Source: Acanthochlamys bracteata (taxonomy: Eukaryota > Streptophyta > Magnoliopsida > Pandanales > Velloziaceae). Taken from it: a stretch of DNA of 64,000 nucleotides. The position numbers and the translations under genes are program-made. The first letter of the stretch is position 1, and each line of letters starts with the position of its first letter. Below are positions 22,557 to 33,942 of the stretch, in pieces. The notes beneath the pieces were generated by a model. That model did no database searches and was not told where the DNA came from. It saw only the letters and a program-made list of their open reading frames with translations. The stretch is from positions 6,332,463 through 6,396,462 of the forward strand of contig CM034134.1 in NCBI GenBank assembly GCA_019914995.1, read 5' to 3'.

Positions 22557-23933
22557 ATTTCGATTCATAAATTTTTCGCAGATTTTGAAATTTTTTTGGG
22601 GCCGAAATCTGTTGGTTTGATTTTAACGATTTGTTTTGAATTCGTTTGGTTTGTTTTTTGTTTTTTTTCTCAGTTTTGGTTTTTTTTCGATGTATTGGTT
22701 TCTCTTGTTGATTGAATTTTTTGATGTGTTGGTTTTTTTATGGTGTATTGTAGTTTTTTGATGTATTGATTTCTCCATGATGTATTGGTTTCTAGTACCG
22801 AAGTTGTTTTATGAATATTGGATGTTGTTGGAACAATGCTGGATATTGAGGCAGTGATGAGAAGCACAAAAAAATTGAAAGATGTAGGATCTGTTAAGCC
22901 TCTTTGTTGTTCTTTTTTTATAACTCCACATTGCCTCTCAAAGTGCACGGCAAAGCAGTAAGGATGGCCATACCTCTGTAGGTGGCAACCACTCCAGCTG
23001 CAACTAGAGAAGGCATATAGAGAATGAGAGAACAATAGATTGGTGAGGACAGCCCTGCAATGGGTAGCATATTTAAATCTAAATAATTGAGTCAAGGCGA
23101 ATCTGAGCCTCACTCTCGTTTTACTCTCTGTTTTATTGCTGTGACTTGTCTGTTTTGTTGCTCCATAATAAAGTAATCGATGAATTAAAAAAATTGGGTG
23201 ATTGTCTTCTCCTCTACTATCCCTGGATGGACATATACCTTCAATGTATAATGTCTGGATGGATTAGTTACCATGTAGAAATGCGTAAACAGAGAGCTCT
23301 TGTAAGCAGATAGCTCATGTAACTACTCTGTGCTGGACAGATCGCTTATGTAACCATTTTATGAATGTATAATGTGCCGATGTACGATGGATCAGTTCCT
23401 AATATTATCGATGAACAAATTGAACGGAGATGTCAAGAAACTCCGTTCGATTCTATAGTCTATCTTCGATTTAATAATACAGTTGATTTATTTTTCAATC
23501 CACTCATCATATTGTTTTACAAAAATTTAGTAATTATCAACTACAGTTGAATTTTTTTTCCGTAAACAAGTTAAATAAATAAGTTAAAGTCGAAGAGAGC
23601 TGAAGCCCGTACACAATATTACTGTTAAACAAGTTAAATTAGATTTTATACAAAACAGATCAAGTTAAATTAAATTATACAAAACTGATACAATGTAACA
23701 CATTTTATGAGAACAATTCTTTTGTTCGTGTTATATTTCGAGATACATCAGTGCGTCACTATTTTTCCTGCGCTATTCATGTTTTTTCTGCAGTTATCAC
23801 ACTTGTTCCCTCTAAATTTTGTTGTTTCTTCTGTCTTTTTACATACTTTCTTCTTCAATCCTACAAAACACAGTAGTACAAATTCTCTTGAGTTATACAA
23901 ATTACAAATATTCTCCGGGCGACAACTTTGACT

Positions 23934-26343
23934 ATGGCTGAATGTTCTACTGCTTCAACTCCGAACGAAGTAGTAGAGAAGAAAAAATCCATTGTATTTA
24001 GATATGACTTTATCAAGTCTCCAAGCTACAAAAAAAACTTATACAAATTATGGAAAAATAACTAGATTTAGTGTTGTTACTGAAAGTACTCAAAAAAAAA
24101 ATTTAGATTCGGAAGAAGTTACTACCTGTGAAATGACATGCGAGCGCTTCGGGATTTTTAGAAACCATGACAAGAAAAGAACAACTGAGGTGCCTGAAGT
24201 AGAAGCAAGTCAAAAGAGAAACAGAAATACAGTAAAATGCGGATGTCCTGCAAGAATGAAAGTGACAAAACAACATACTGGTTTGTGGAAAGTGGTGAAG
24301 TATAATGATGACCACAATCACGGACTGGTTAGTCCTGCAAAAAGAATGCGACTGTCTGTCTGTAAAAGTATGTCTGCTGCAGCTAAAATGTTAGTTGGTT
24401 TATTTCGTGATGAAGGGATACCTGTAAACAAAGTTGCAGAGATACTTGATGGTCCACAGCATGGTTTTGATGATAGAAATTGTTGGAATCATTTAGGACC
24501 CACAAAAGAGTACAAAAAATCTGTCACAGGATATGTCACCACAGCTCTTGATTTTTTTCAAAAGAAGAGCTTAAAAGATCCAAACATTTTTTATGCTATA
24601 CAGATGGGTAGTGAAGCAAGAGTAGTAAATTTTTTGTAGGTAGATGGTCGATCACGTCTGTAGTTTTAGTACTTTGGTGATGTGATATTTTTTAATACAA
24701 CATATCGTAAAAATGTGTATGAAATGCCCTTTGCGCCATTTACAAGAGTTAATCATCATATGCAGTCGATTCAGTTTGATTGTACCTTACTTTTGGATGA
24801 GACGGAAGAGTCTTTTTGTTGGCTTTTCGAGACTTGGCTTGCTGCTATGGACGGGTGTGCCTCATTTTCTATCATCACAGATCAAGACCGAGTTATGACT
24901 ATAGCGGTTGAGAAGGTATTTCCAAACACCCGGTACCGATTTTGTTTATGGCATATGATGAAAAAATTTCCTAAAAAATTGTCACATATTTATTTCAAAA
25001 AGTCACAGCTGAAAAAATATTTCAAAATGTATATTAGAGACACCTATAGTCCTAGTGTTTTTGAAGCAAGATGGGAGGATTTGGTATGTACTCACAACTT
25101 GCAGGAGAACGACTAGCTTCGAGAAATGTATGAAATTAGAAAAAAGTGGGTCCCAGTTTATCACTCGGACACTTTCTATGCTGCTATAAACACTACATGA
25201 CGCTCTGAAGTTATGAACTCTATTTACAGTAATTTTTTCCATTCGACAACAACTCTTCGAGAGCTTGTTTTAATGGACGCGAAGTGTTTGGCTAAAATTG
25301 TTGAAAAGGAAAAAAAAAGAAAACTATATTAGTGAACATTTTAATCGCATTGTCGATATTCATACCTTTCTTCTTAAGAGTGCAGCAAATGTGTACACGA
25401 GGAATATGTACGATAGGTTCAAAAAAAAATTTTGATAAAGCTCTCGCCGAATATGTTCTGTTCGACAATGAAAAGGGGAGTGATGGCTGTACCACATATA
25501 CTTATAAGTCTCGACTGTTTAGTGATGAGCGTGAGTGGAAAGTGAAGTTCAACTATGCAAAAAAAAAAAGGTTATTGTGAATGCAAACTGTTTGAGTTTG
25601 TAGGTATTCCCTGTGGTCACCTTGTAAAAGTTTTTCTATCTCGTGATATGGAGGAAATACCTTATCATTTCATTTTGAATCTAATAAATATAGAGTTGAA
25701 TATGATGGTAGTACAGTGTAAGAATATGAGAATTCTGATCTACTGAGAACTACCCAACTATTGAAGATTTTAATCAATTGTCTTATGAAGTTGGTGAAGC
25801 AGATGTGACTTTCCAATTAATGTTGGAAGCATTAAAAGAACTGTCGTTGCGGATCAAAGAAGTAAGAAAGACTATAGAGAGGCAACAGATGCATTCATGT
25901 ACCGCCAATGAAACTTTACAAGACGCAGTTAATACATCTCAACTTCTACTCTTGAATCCCCACATCTCGCAAACTAAGGGAAGGAAAAAAGAAGCAAAAA
26001 CTTCATTCCCAGTCGGAAAAAGAATAAAAGGTGGCTTGAAAAAAGCCATTGCAAAAAACAGAGCAAAGACACGGAGGAGATGTACTTGTTGTAATAAGTT
26101 TGGCGTTAGACATAAAAAACGAAGTTGTCCTAAAAATCCAAACAGAAAGAAGAATATGAGTAAGTATAATAATTACTTAATTTGGTTTATAATATATGAA
26201 CTCTGTTTTTGTGATTTAGTGCTGATATATGATAATTTTTTTTATTTGATAGTTATTGATGGAGATGCTTACAAAGATAAAGATAAAGATAATAATGAAA
26301 ATGATAATATTGATGAAGTCTCAATTGCGTTTTCTTTTCATTG
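23934..26343 (+). pseudogene. FAR1/FHY3-like MULE transposase, broken
   Basis: An ATG at 23934 gives MAECSTASTPNEVVEKKKS. A frameshift near 23990 leads to TNYGKITRFSVV and then FRNHDKKRTTE, KCGCPARMKV and DDHNHGLVSP (the FAR1 zinc-finger C,C,H,H residues). The MULE domain follows: VNHHMQSIQFDCTLL, ETEESFCWLFETWL, IITDQDRVMT, NTRYRFCLWHMMKKFP. The SWIM finger is CECKLFEFVGIPCGH near 25570-25620. In-frame stops occur at 24637, 24661, 24667, 25114 and 25198, with further frameshifts at A-runs near 25425 and 25560. The C-terminal part (25778-26159) has a CTCCNKFGVRHKKRSCP cysteine cluster. A probable intron is 26160-26252. The protein cut and joined element ends; this copy is dead. Confidence 0.85.
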
Positions 26344-26715
26344 ACAAGAAGTGGTACTGTTTCCTTCTAACAGAGAAGAAAGTGGTGTTCTGTAATATAT
26401 TGTATAAGCTAATATATCGTTATCATTACTGTTTTGTATACTGTAGTTTAACCGTTTAAATATAATATGTGTTATATAAACTAATACATTATTACTGTTT
26501 TGTATAATTTAGTTAACTTATTTAATTGTAATACTTTGTCTGGGCTTAACCATGCTTTCTCGAAATACGCTCAAACAGAAAAAATATTTAGTGAGGAAAA
26601 AATTAATGAGAGTAAAGTTGATAATCACATGAAAAAAATATTAGAAGTAGAATAAGAAATAAACAGTTGCATTAATAATTACGTTACATAAAGATAGATT
26701 ACAGAAAAATTTCAT

Positions 26716-28484
26716 GAGAATAATTGAACGGAGTTTCTTTGACATCTCTGTAACTAATCTATCCAGACATTATACGTTGAAGGTATATGTCCATCCAGGG
26801 ATAGTAGAACAAAAGACAATCACCCAATTTTGTAATTCATCGATCACTTTATTATGGAGCAACAAAACAGACAAGTCACAGCAATAAAATAGAGAGTAAA
26901 ACGAGAGTGAGGCTCAGATTCGCCTTGACTCAATCATTGAGATTTAAATATGCTACCCGTTGCAGGACTGTCCTCACCCATCGATTGTTCTCTCATTCTC
27001 TACATGCATTCTCTAGTTGCAGCTGCAGTGGTTGCCATCTACAGAGATATGGCCATCCTTACTGCCTTGCCGTGTACTTTGAGAAGCAATGTGGAGTTAG
27101 AAAAAAGAACAACAGAGAAGCTTAACAGATCCTACATCTTTCAATTTTTTTGTTCCTCTCATCACTGCCTCAATATCCAGCATTGTTCCAACAACATCCA
27201 GCATTCATAAAACAATTTCGGTACTAGAAACCAATACACCATGGAGAAATCAATACATCAAAAAACTCCAATACACCATAAAAAAACTAATACATTAAAA
27301 AATTCAATCACCAAGAGAAACCAATACACAAAAAAAAAACCAAAATTGAAAAAATAAAAATAAAAAACAAACCAAACGAATTCAAAACAAATCGTTAAAA
27401 TCAAACCAACAGATTTCGGCCCCAAAAAAATTTCAAAATCTGTGAAAATTTTATAAATCGAAATCTGCTTCAAAAATTCGATTTGGCCATTAGTGACTGC
27501 CGAGAGAGATCGCCGTCGGTGATGAGCGGCAGCCGAGCTGCTGTCGGGAGAGATCGTGTAACTAACTGCTGAGAGCACAAGATGGAGATCGCGTGAGAGA
27601 CCGGCGGCGGCCATGAGTGGCTGAGCTGAGACGGGGGAGATCGGCGTCGGCTATGGGTAGTTGCCGAAGCACGCAGGAGAGACACCTTGAGATCGCGTGA
27701 GAGATCGCCGTGAGAGGTTGCCGAGAAGAAAACGAGAGAAATCGCACTGAGAGATCGGCGACGACCATAAGTGGCTGAGCTGAGACGAGAGAGATCGAGG
27801 GTTAGCCATGGGTTTGCTACCGAGAGCACTCAATAAGAAAGTTAAAAGACTCACTTAAAAATAAAATAAAACAAGTTAATAAAACACAACTTTATTAATA
27901 AATGAATTTAATTAATCATAAAACAAATTAATTAATAGTAAACCAAATTAATTAAGTGTAAATGAAAAGCAAGTGGAGAGAGAATTTGTAAATCCGTCGG
28001 TGCCGTACTTGCATCTGAAACAAGTAAATTGAAAAAATAAAATGAAACAAGTTAAGTTAATAAGAAAAACAACTTTATTAAGAAATAAATTTAAGTAATA
28101 CGTAAATCAAATTAATTAAGTATAAATGAAACCAAAAAGTGGAGAGAGAATTCGTGATCCATACCTATCAAGTTCAAGAATGAAAAAATGAAATAAAACT
28201 TTTAACGTTAACCAAATCCAAATTAATTAAGAGTAAACCAAATTAATTAAGGTGAATGAAAAGCAAAAGTGGTGAGAGAATTCGTAAATGTGTCAGTGCC
28301 GTACTTGCGTCAACTTGCCGATGCAGTGAGATGTCGACCTGCAAAAAAAACTTCGGACGAATATAAACAAATAAACCGACCGCGTTATAACAGATAGATA
28401 AGAAGTATGAGATGTGATCCTCACCATAAATATAGTGGAGTGCCCCGGAGTGCCCGAGGGGAGGGAGTGCCCGTATCCCTCCCC
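26716..28484 (-). repeat. MULE right terminal inverted repeat
   Basis: Inverted copy of the left arm. It includes the reverse complement of the inner ggagatgtcaaagaaactcc, the GC-rich island (27475-27840), three tandem units (27945-28310) and the tip ending gtatccctcccc. It lacks one tandem unit and about 155 bp present on the left, but has a few extra bases near the tip (a repeated ggcactcc). Confidence 0.88.
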
Positions 28485-29726
28485 TATATATATATATATA
28501 TATAATAAGTATACAATTACATACATTTTAATGTAATATTATTATAATATAAATAATATTTCTATGATTATTGTGAGCTAAATTGAACTAATTGAGATTA
28601 ATTATATGCTTATTAAGCCAAATTGTACATGCTATGTAGGTAAAGAAGGAAAGAAACCAAAGAAATATCATTGAGCCAATAAGGAGAAGATGGGCTTATG
28701 ATAAGAAGGCCCACAAAGAAAGAATTTAAAAAAAAAAGAAATAAGAGGAGATAGGGCATGAACTAAAAGCAGGAGAGGATTTTTTTTTATTGTGCCGTCG
28801 TCGTGGGAAAAACAGTTCTAGAAATACGAGAGAAAGATTCAAGGAAGAGAGGGAGTTGAAATAGTGGCAAATTTGGAACAGATCTGGACAGATCGATGCC
28901 GCCGTTGGAGATTAAAATTCAGATTTATTTTTCTTATGTCATGTTTTATTTTTCATACAATTTTATTATGTAATATTAATATGAGTGACTAAATTCTCTA
29001 TAACTAGAGTTAGGATGAAGCCCTAATAAATTTGATTTGATTTTTGAATATTATATGATATATAGATTGTTGATTTTGTGTGAGTTATGAATTCTTGTTT
29101 GAAAATATGTTTAGATGTTAAATTTGCATGCATGATCAACATTGAGTTTGATATCTATATTATTATATTAATTGTGTTTGTAAGGACCAATCGGAGTATA
29201 ATTTACGAATTACAAGATTAATAACTGTAGTTTAGTATTTACTGGACCAAAGTGAATGCAACTATATGATTTATATTTTCATAGGACCTAATGCATCGTT
29301 AGTATTTCTAAATAAGGAATTAGAATATCAATAGCGATAGGTGATTTTACACTGGATCAAAATTAAAATCATAATTAGAAATCGTACCTAAAAACTGGAC
29401 CAAGGTGTTAGATACAAAGTCTCACAATCATCATATTTTATTATCATATTTATTTAAGAATTAAATTAGAGACATTAGTAGTAGATTTCAAAACTTCAGT
29501 TATTTGCATATCTAATTTCTCGATCTATATTTTTCTTTTATTTTCAGTTTTCGTATACTTTTCAGAATTCACAAAAATACAGCTTTTGATAGTTTAGTTA
29601 AATTAGAGTTAGCAACAATCTTTGTGAAACAAACTCATTTTTTGCTATACGGTAGAGGATAACCGTGCAATTGCGGGATAGATTATGATAAAATAACTGA
29701 ATTTTTCTTAGTTGGTTTTGTGTGTA
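28485..29726. other. Unidentified insertion-like sequence
   Basis: Lies between the MULE right end and an LTR remnant. It includes A-rich stretches, ataactagagttaggatgaagccct and a repeated actggaccaa motif (near 29250 and 29395). I see no open frame of note. The texture is like an LTR or untranslated leader of a retrotransposon, but I could not place its ends. Confidence 0.4.
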
Positions 29727-29739
29727 TATATATTTATAT

Positions 29740-30008
29740 ATATATGAGAACTTGGAACATCATATATAACAATCACAATATCAAGTATGAGAGATAAGCA
29801 AAATATTCTAATGAGAGTTCCTACTTAAAGTGTAACACGAAGAATTTAATTTACTGAAATTTATTGACTTTTTTAAGACTAGTTTATCTTTTTTTAGAAT
29901 TTTTTTCTTTTTTCTCACATAAATTTTTTGTGTTTGTTGTATTTATTATAAAATCTTTAAATATATTTTATATTTTTACTGTATTTATCGATAACCGAAC
30001 ACAATAAA
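29740..30008 (+). repeat. LTR fragment related to the right part of the copia-1 LTR
   Basis: Aligns with 2655-2951 through ggaacatcat, caatatcaag, gagagataa, attctaatgagagtt, gtaacac, tttgtgtttg and gataaccgaacaca. No primer-binding site or gag follows, as expected for a 3' LTR or solo LTR. With the fragment at 20866 it could be the split 3' LTR of copia-1. Confidence 0.6.
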
Positions 30009-30674
30009 TATTTTTAATAAATAAAAATTTTAATTTTTAATTTTAGTTTAATTCCGATTGACCGTGACTTAATTTGAACATCCGCGAAAGGATTTATTTA
30101 TAGGTTTCAATCTATTTTTGTTTTGGATACAAATTTTTTCGGTCAATTGAGATTTATTAAAATAACCAAACTATTTTAATCAACTAATTGATTAATTAAT
30201 GGGTGGTGTGCGATAGATTCCATTTCGCAATTCTAGTAAACACTAAACGCCCACGCCACTCACGTTTTTTATTTGTAGCTTCCGCGGACTTCAACACAAA
30301 ACATAAGCATTTTGCACAGTAGGACTCGCATCAAGTGAATGGTAAAACATTTTTGCATATTCAGACAACAAATTGCATTGTATTTAAATATAGGTACAAC
30401 ATGCGCATAATGATTTCCCTGATAAAAGTGAAGATACTGATATGGATAAGCTAACGTTGGATTAAGTAACATTCCAATAAATGAGCATTGAGTAGAAGTT
30501 TCTGGATAACATTGTAAATATTCTCTCTTTTCAGTTCAAAAATAAGAAATATTTCTGAAATTATTCAAAAAACACTACATCTTTAGAGAGTCATTACGGG
30601 ACGATAAAACTATGAAGCGGTGCGTGAGTGAAAAATAGCAAACCCCTTGTCGTGTGGGCCCACAAACTTCGTCT
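30009..30674. other. Upstream region of the serine hydrolase gene
   Basis: AT-rich, with no coding sequence recognised. The last 150 bp become GC-richer and CT-rich near the gene start. It probably holds the promoter of the gene at 30808. Confidence 0.4.
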
Positions 30675-30682
30675 TATTTAAA
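30675..30682 (+). promoter_or_regulatory. Candidate TATA box of the serine hydrolase gene
   Basis: TATTTAAA lies 126 bp before the ATG and is followed by a CT-rich leader (cttcctcttcttctcgctcc), a common plant core-promoter layout. This would place the start of transcription near 30705-30715. Assigned from position and sequence only. Confidence 0.4.
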
Positions 30683-30807
30683 ATCCCGTCTTCCTCTTCT
30701 TCTCGCTCCGTGTTTCTTGGAATTCTTTTGAAACAAATAAAGCGAACCATAAAAGCCGGTTTATTTTGCTTTTTTTCCCCCTCCGGTTCGGTTAACACTT
30801 CGAACCG

Positions 30808-33800
30808 ATGGGAAGTCTTCCAGAAGACAGCAACACACCGGCGGTGACGGCACCGGAGGATGAAATCTCGGTCAAACATCAGCTTCATCATAGACGGCCG
30901 AGATTTCTTTGTCTACATGGGTTTCGAACCAGCGGTGAGATAATGAAGAAACAAGTTTTAGGGAAGTGGCCGGATCAGGTTACCTCCCGGTTAGATTTGG
31001 TTTTCGCTGATGCGCCCTTCCCTGCTGAAGGCGAGTCTGATGTTGAAGGAATATTCCCTCCGCCGTATTACGAGTGGTTTCAGTTCGACAAGGTTCGGTA
31101 ACCTTACCTGATCTCGTTTGAATTCAATCTTCATTTTTCTTACCGGTGGAAATTAGATTTAATTGTATTTATTATGTTGCACAACTTTTTTTTTTTCAAA
31201 TTTGATGATTTGTTTGATTACCACCATTTTTATAAATTATTTTCAATTAACAGTTCCATTTAAAAAAATTTCTTTGCTTGTTTGGGAAATTGATGCTGGT
31301 ATTGGTGGTTATTGTTAATTTATTATCTAACTTACAAGTAAGGCGCAATTGGATTTTTTTTATTACTTCAGTAGTTTTGGAATTTAATTATTTAATATGT
31401 GAGTAGGATTTCATGGAATAAAAAAACTTTTATTTGCCTCTTGTCTGAATCAATTTTTCCTTGAATGAATAACTTTTTTGTTAAGTTAATTTTCCATGTC
31501 CTTTGTTCTTTTTTTCTTTTCTTTGGGGTTTGAGGGGAGCGGGGGAAGACGCTGGAGCAAATTGATGGTGTTTTAAAGCTTTTGTTCAACTGATTATCAT
31601 ATATGAAGCTAATTGTAATCAGTGACAATGTCCTTTTTTAGTTTTGTTTGAGTGTTTTTTTCAAATTTAGTAATTTATTTGTTCCTTTTTTGAGTGAGTA
31701 GAAGTTCACCGAATACAGAAACTTCGACAAATGTCTTGCATACATAGAGAAGCTGATGATTGAGCAAGGACCATTCGATGGCCTTATGGGATTCTCCCAG
31801 GTGTTAATTTTGACTAATTCTAGCTCTTTTGTTATGGATTGGAATTGATCAATGCTTGAGGGAGTTGAAATGTTTCATTTATGTGTTTGAATTGATTAGG
31901 GTGCGATTCTCTCAGCTGCTCTGCCTGGATTGCAAGCTAAGGTTAGTTTAGAAATGACTTGTACTTGATCTTTCTTCATCCATATTCAAAATAATTCAAG
32001 AGTTGTTCTTATTACTCTAATTTTCATGAAAATGGAGAATCAACATTTTATTGGCTTGTGGGTTTTTGTTCTCTTCTATTAGGGATTAGCACTAATGAAT
32101 GTCCCAAAGGTGAAGTATTTGGTGATTATTGGTGGAGCAAAGTTCAAGTCACCAACAATAGCAGAAAATGCGTATTACAATAAAATTGAGTGCCTGTCTT
32201 TGCATTTCTTAGGTAAGTATGAATATATTCATGTCTACATTGTCGATTCAGTTATTCCTCAGTTGGACCAAATATATTGAAGATATATACATGTTTCAAC
32301 CAACTCAAATTGTCAAATTAATTAAGCCCTGACAGAGTTTTTAGGAGGAGATTTTAGGCATGCTCTAGCATTCCCTAGCTATGTTAGCCTAATTGAAGAC
32401 AAGTTTTCTTAAGAATGTTTATAACTAAGCTTTTGCATAACTTATTTGGTTGTTCACCTCCTCATTAGCAACCAATGTTGTAACTCATACACATGTACTC
32501 CATTTTAAGCCAGAATGTTGCCTCCAAACTTCCAAAACATGAGAGACTTTTAGCTTTTATGCAAACTGTTTACTACAATTAGGCTTTTAGGATAAAAAAG
32601 CGGGCAGCAGTTCTTGAAATTTTGTTCTATTAGAATATTGCAATATTTTTCTAATCAAACAAGCCATGGCATGCTCACTTTTCCACTTTCATTAAAATAA
32701 CTATTAGGGCTTATGCAATGACTTTAGAACTGGGAAGTTTTATTAAATCTATCATTCTATGTTTCTATCTTAATAAAAGTTTTGTTTGGTCTATAGGTGA
32801 AATGGACTTCTTGAAGACCTATGGAGAAGACCTGGTGGAATGTTTTGTGGAACCTTATATTGTTCACCACCCCAAAGGCCATACTGTACCAAGGATCGGT
32901 AAACCCTGTTCAGTTTTTTTCAGATTGTCCGAAAATTGGCTGCATTAGAATTTACATCCTTGTTGGATTGTTCACAAAATAAGTATCATATTGAATGGAT
33001 TCCATCACATTAAATTCGTTTAAGCTAAGGAAGATTCTGTGCTCATTTATGAGCGCCAAAATCATAAATCTATTCCCATTTCTGCACTTCTTGAATGCAG
33101 CAAGGTGGTTGCATTAAGTTGTTTGCCTGACACTTTCTTAAGATGTTCTAGCATCACATCAATACATGCCAACTTCAACTCCATTTCTAGCATTACATGA
33201 TATATTTATCATGCTTGGTCTCATGCTCTCAAAAATGCATCGTAGACAGCAATTGTCAAATGGTCAACTCATTAGGAAAGCTAATATTAGGAGCTTGTCT
33301 CCACTGATAATTTTGCAGAATATCTTGTACTCACCTTTTAGTCTCTTGATTATGGACTTGGAATTAAATATTCACCAGTGCTTCACTTAAAGCTTTCTTA
33401 TATATGAATAATAATGTTCTAAAATCGATCTGTCAAATTTCATTTAAGGAGTACATAGTTCTTCTTAGTCTTTGAGACAACTGAACTCTATTTTCTGGCC
33501 ACATGTTTTCATGCATTTCTCAATCATGTCTTGCAAATGTCTCTTTGCTCTTCTCTTGATGCAAATTTTGTGCAGTACTTCTCAACTACATCAGGAGACA
33601 CTTCATTGAGTTTTCTGTTAAAACTTCTTTTTTTTTTTAAGAACTCTTGTTTGTGCTCCAAACATAGTTCTTTGCATTCTATATGACGACTAAACTTTGA
33701 ATTCTGATTAAAGTTCGTCTTATCCTATGTTAATTTGTACTGCAAAAAGCTGGGGAATGTGTTAGTTACCATCGCTGTTAATTAGAGTCAAATGCTTAAA

Positions 33801-33942
33801 TTTTTTAAAGTCGCCCTTATTTTCTTGTATCTCAGATGACAAAAGCTTGGTCACAGTGCTGGAGTTCTTAGACCACATTGAAAAAGATCTCACTGGAGAC
33901 TCTGTGGAAGAAAGCAAGGAAGAGATTGTTCATGTTGTATGA
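30808..33942 (+). CDS. FSH-type serine hydrolase (FSH1/OVCA2-like alpha/beta hydrolase)
   Basis: Six predicted exons: 30808-31092, 31702-31800, 31900-31941, 32083-32212, 32797-32898 and 33836-33942, all with GT-AG introns and compatible phases. Together they give 765 nt, 254 residues. The first ATG is used; the N-terminal 30 residues are variable. Family signs: RFLCLHGFRTSG (residues 32-43, beta strand and oxyanion region), FDGLMGFSQGA with nucleophile Ser127 in the G-F-S-Q-G elbow, IIGGAKFKS, HFLGEMDFLK with candidate Asp189, and HHPKGHTVPR with candidate catalytic His214. The length suits plant members. FSH1-family proteins are esterases or thioesterases of unclear physiological substrate, probably soluble in cytosol. 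No signal peptide or membrane segment is seen. The gene looks intact. Confidence 0.92.

Larger units (their letters stand above)
21404..23455 (+). repeat. MULE left terminal inverted repeat
   Basis: Inverted counterpart of 26716-28484. From outside in: the GGGAGGGATAC tip; a cgcggtcggtttattt region; an AT-rich tandem repeat array (21560-22110); a GC-rich segment (22180-22550); a T-rich stretch; a segment with ctcactctcgttttactct; and an inner end near ggagatgtcaagaaactccgttcgattc. Compared with the right arm it has one extra 121-bp tandem unit and an extra stretch of about 155 bp at 23270-23425. Confidence 0.88.
21404..28484 (+). mobile_element. Mutator-like element (FAR1-type MULE) with very long TIRs
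   Basis: About 7.1 kb. The ends read GGGAGGGATAC (left) and, reverse complemented, GGGGAGGGATAC (right), inside TATATATA runs, so the 9-bp duplication expected of MULEs cannot be told apart from the microsatellite. The arms are inverted copies of about 2.05 kb (21404-23455) and 1.77 kb (26716-28484), more than 90 per cent alike by eye in aligned parts. Between them lies a FAR1/FHY3-like transposase with WRKY-GCM1-type zinc finger, MULE and SWIM domains, broken by stops and frameshifts. The arms should carry the transposase promoter and binding sites. Confidence 0.9.

Noticed and set aside
22670-23113. A 147-residue minus-strand frame in the MULE left arm, shared in part with 26907-27125
   Set aside because: It is duplicated only because it lies in the TIR; the right-arm version is shorter and no domain is recognised.
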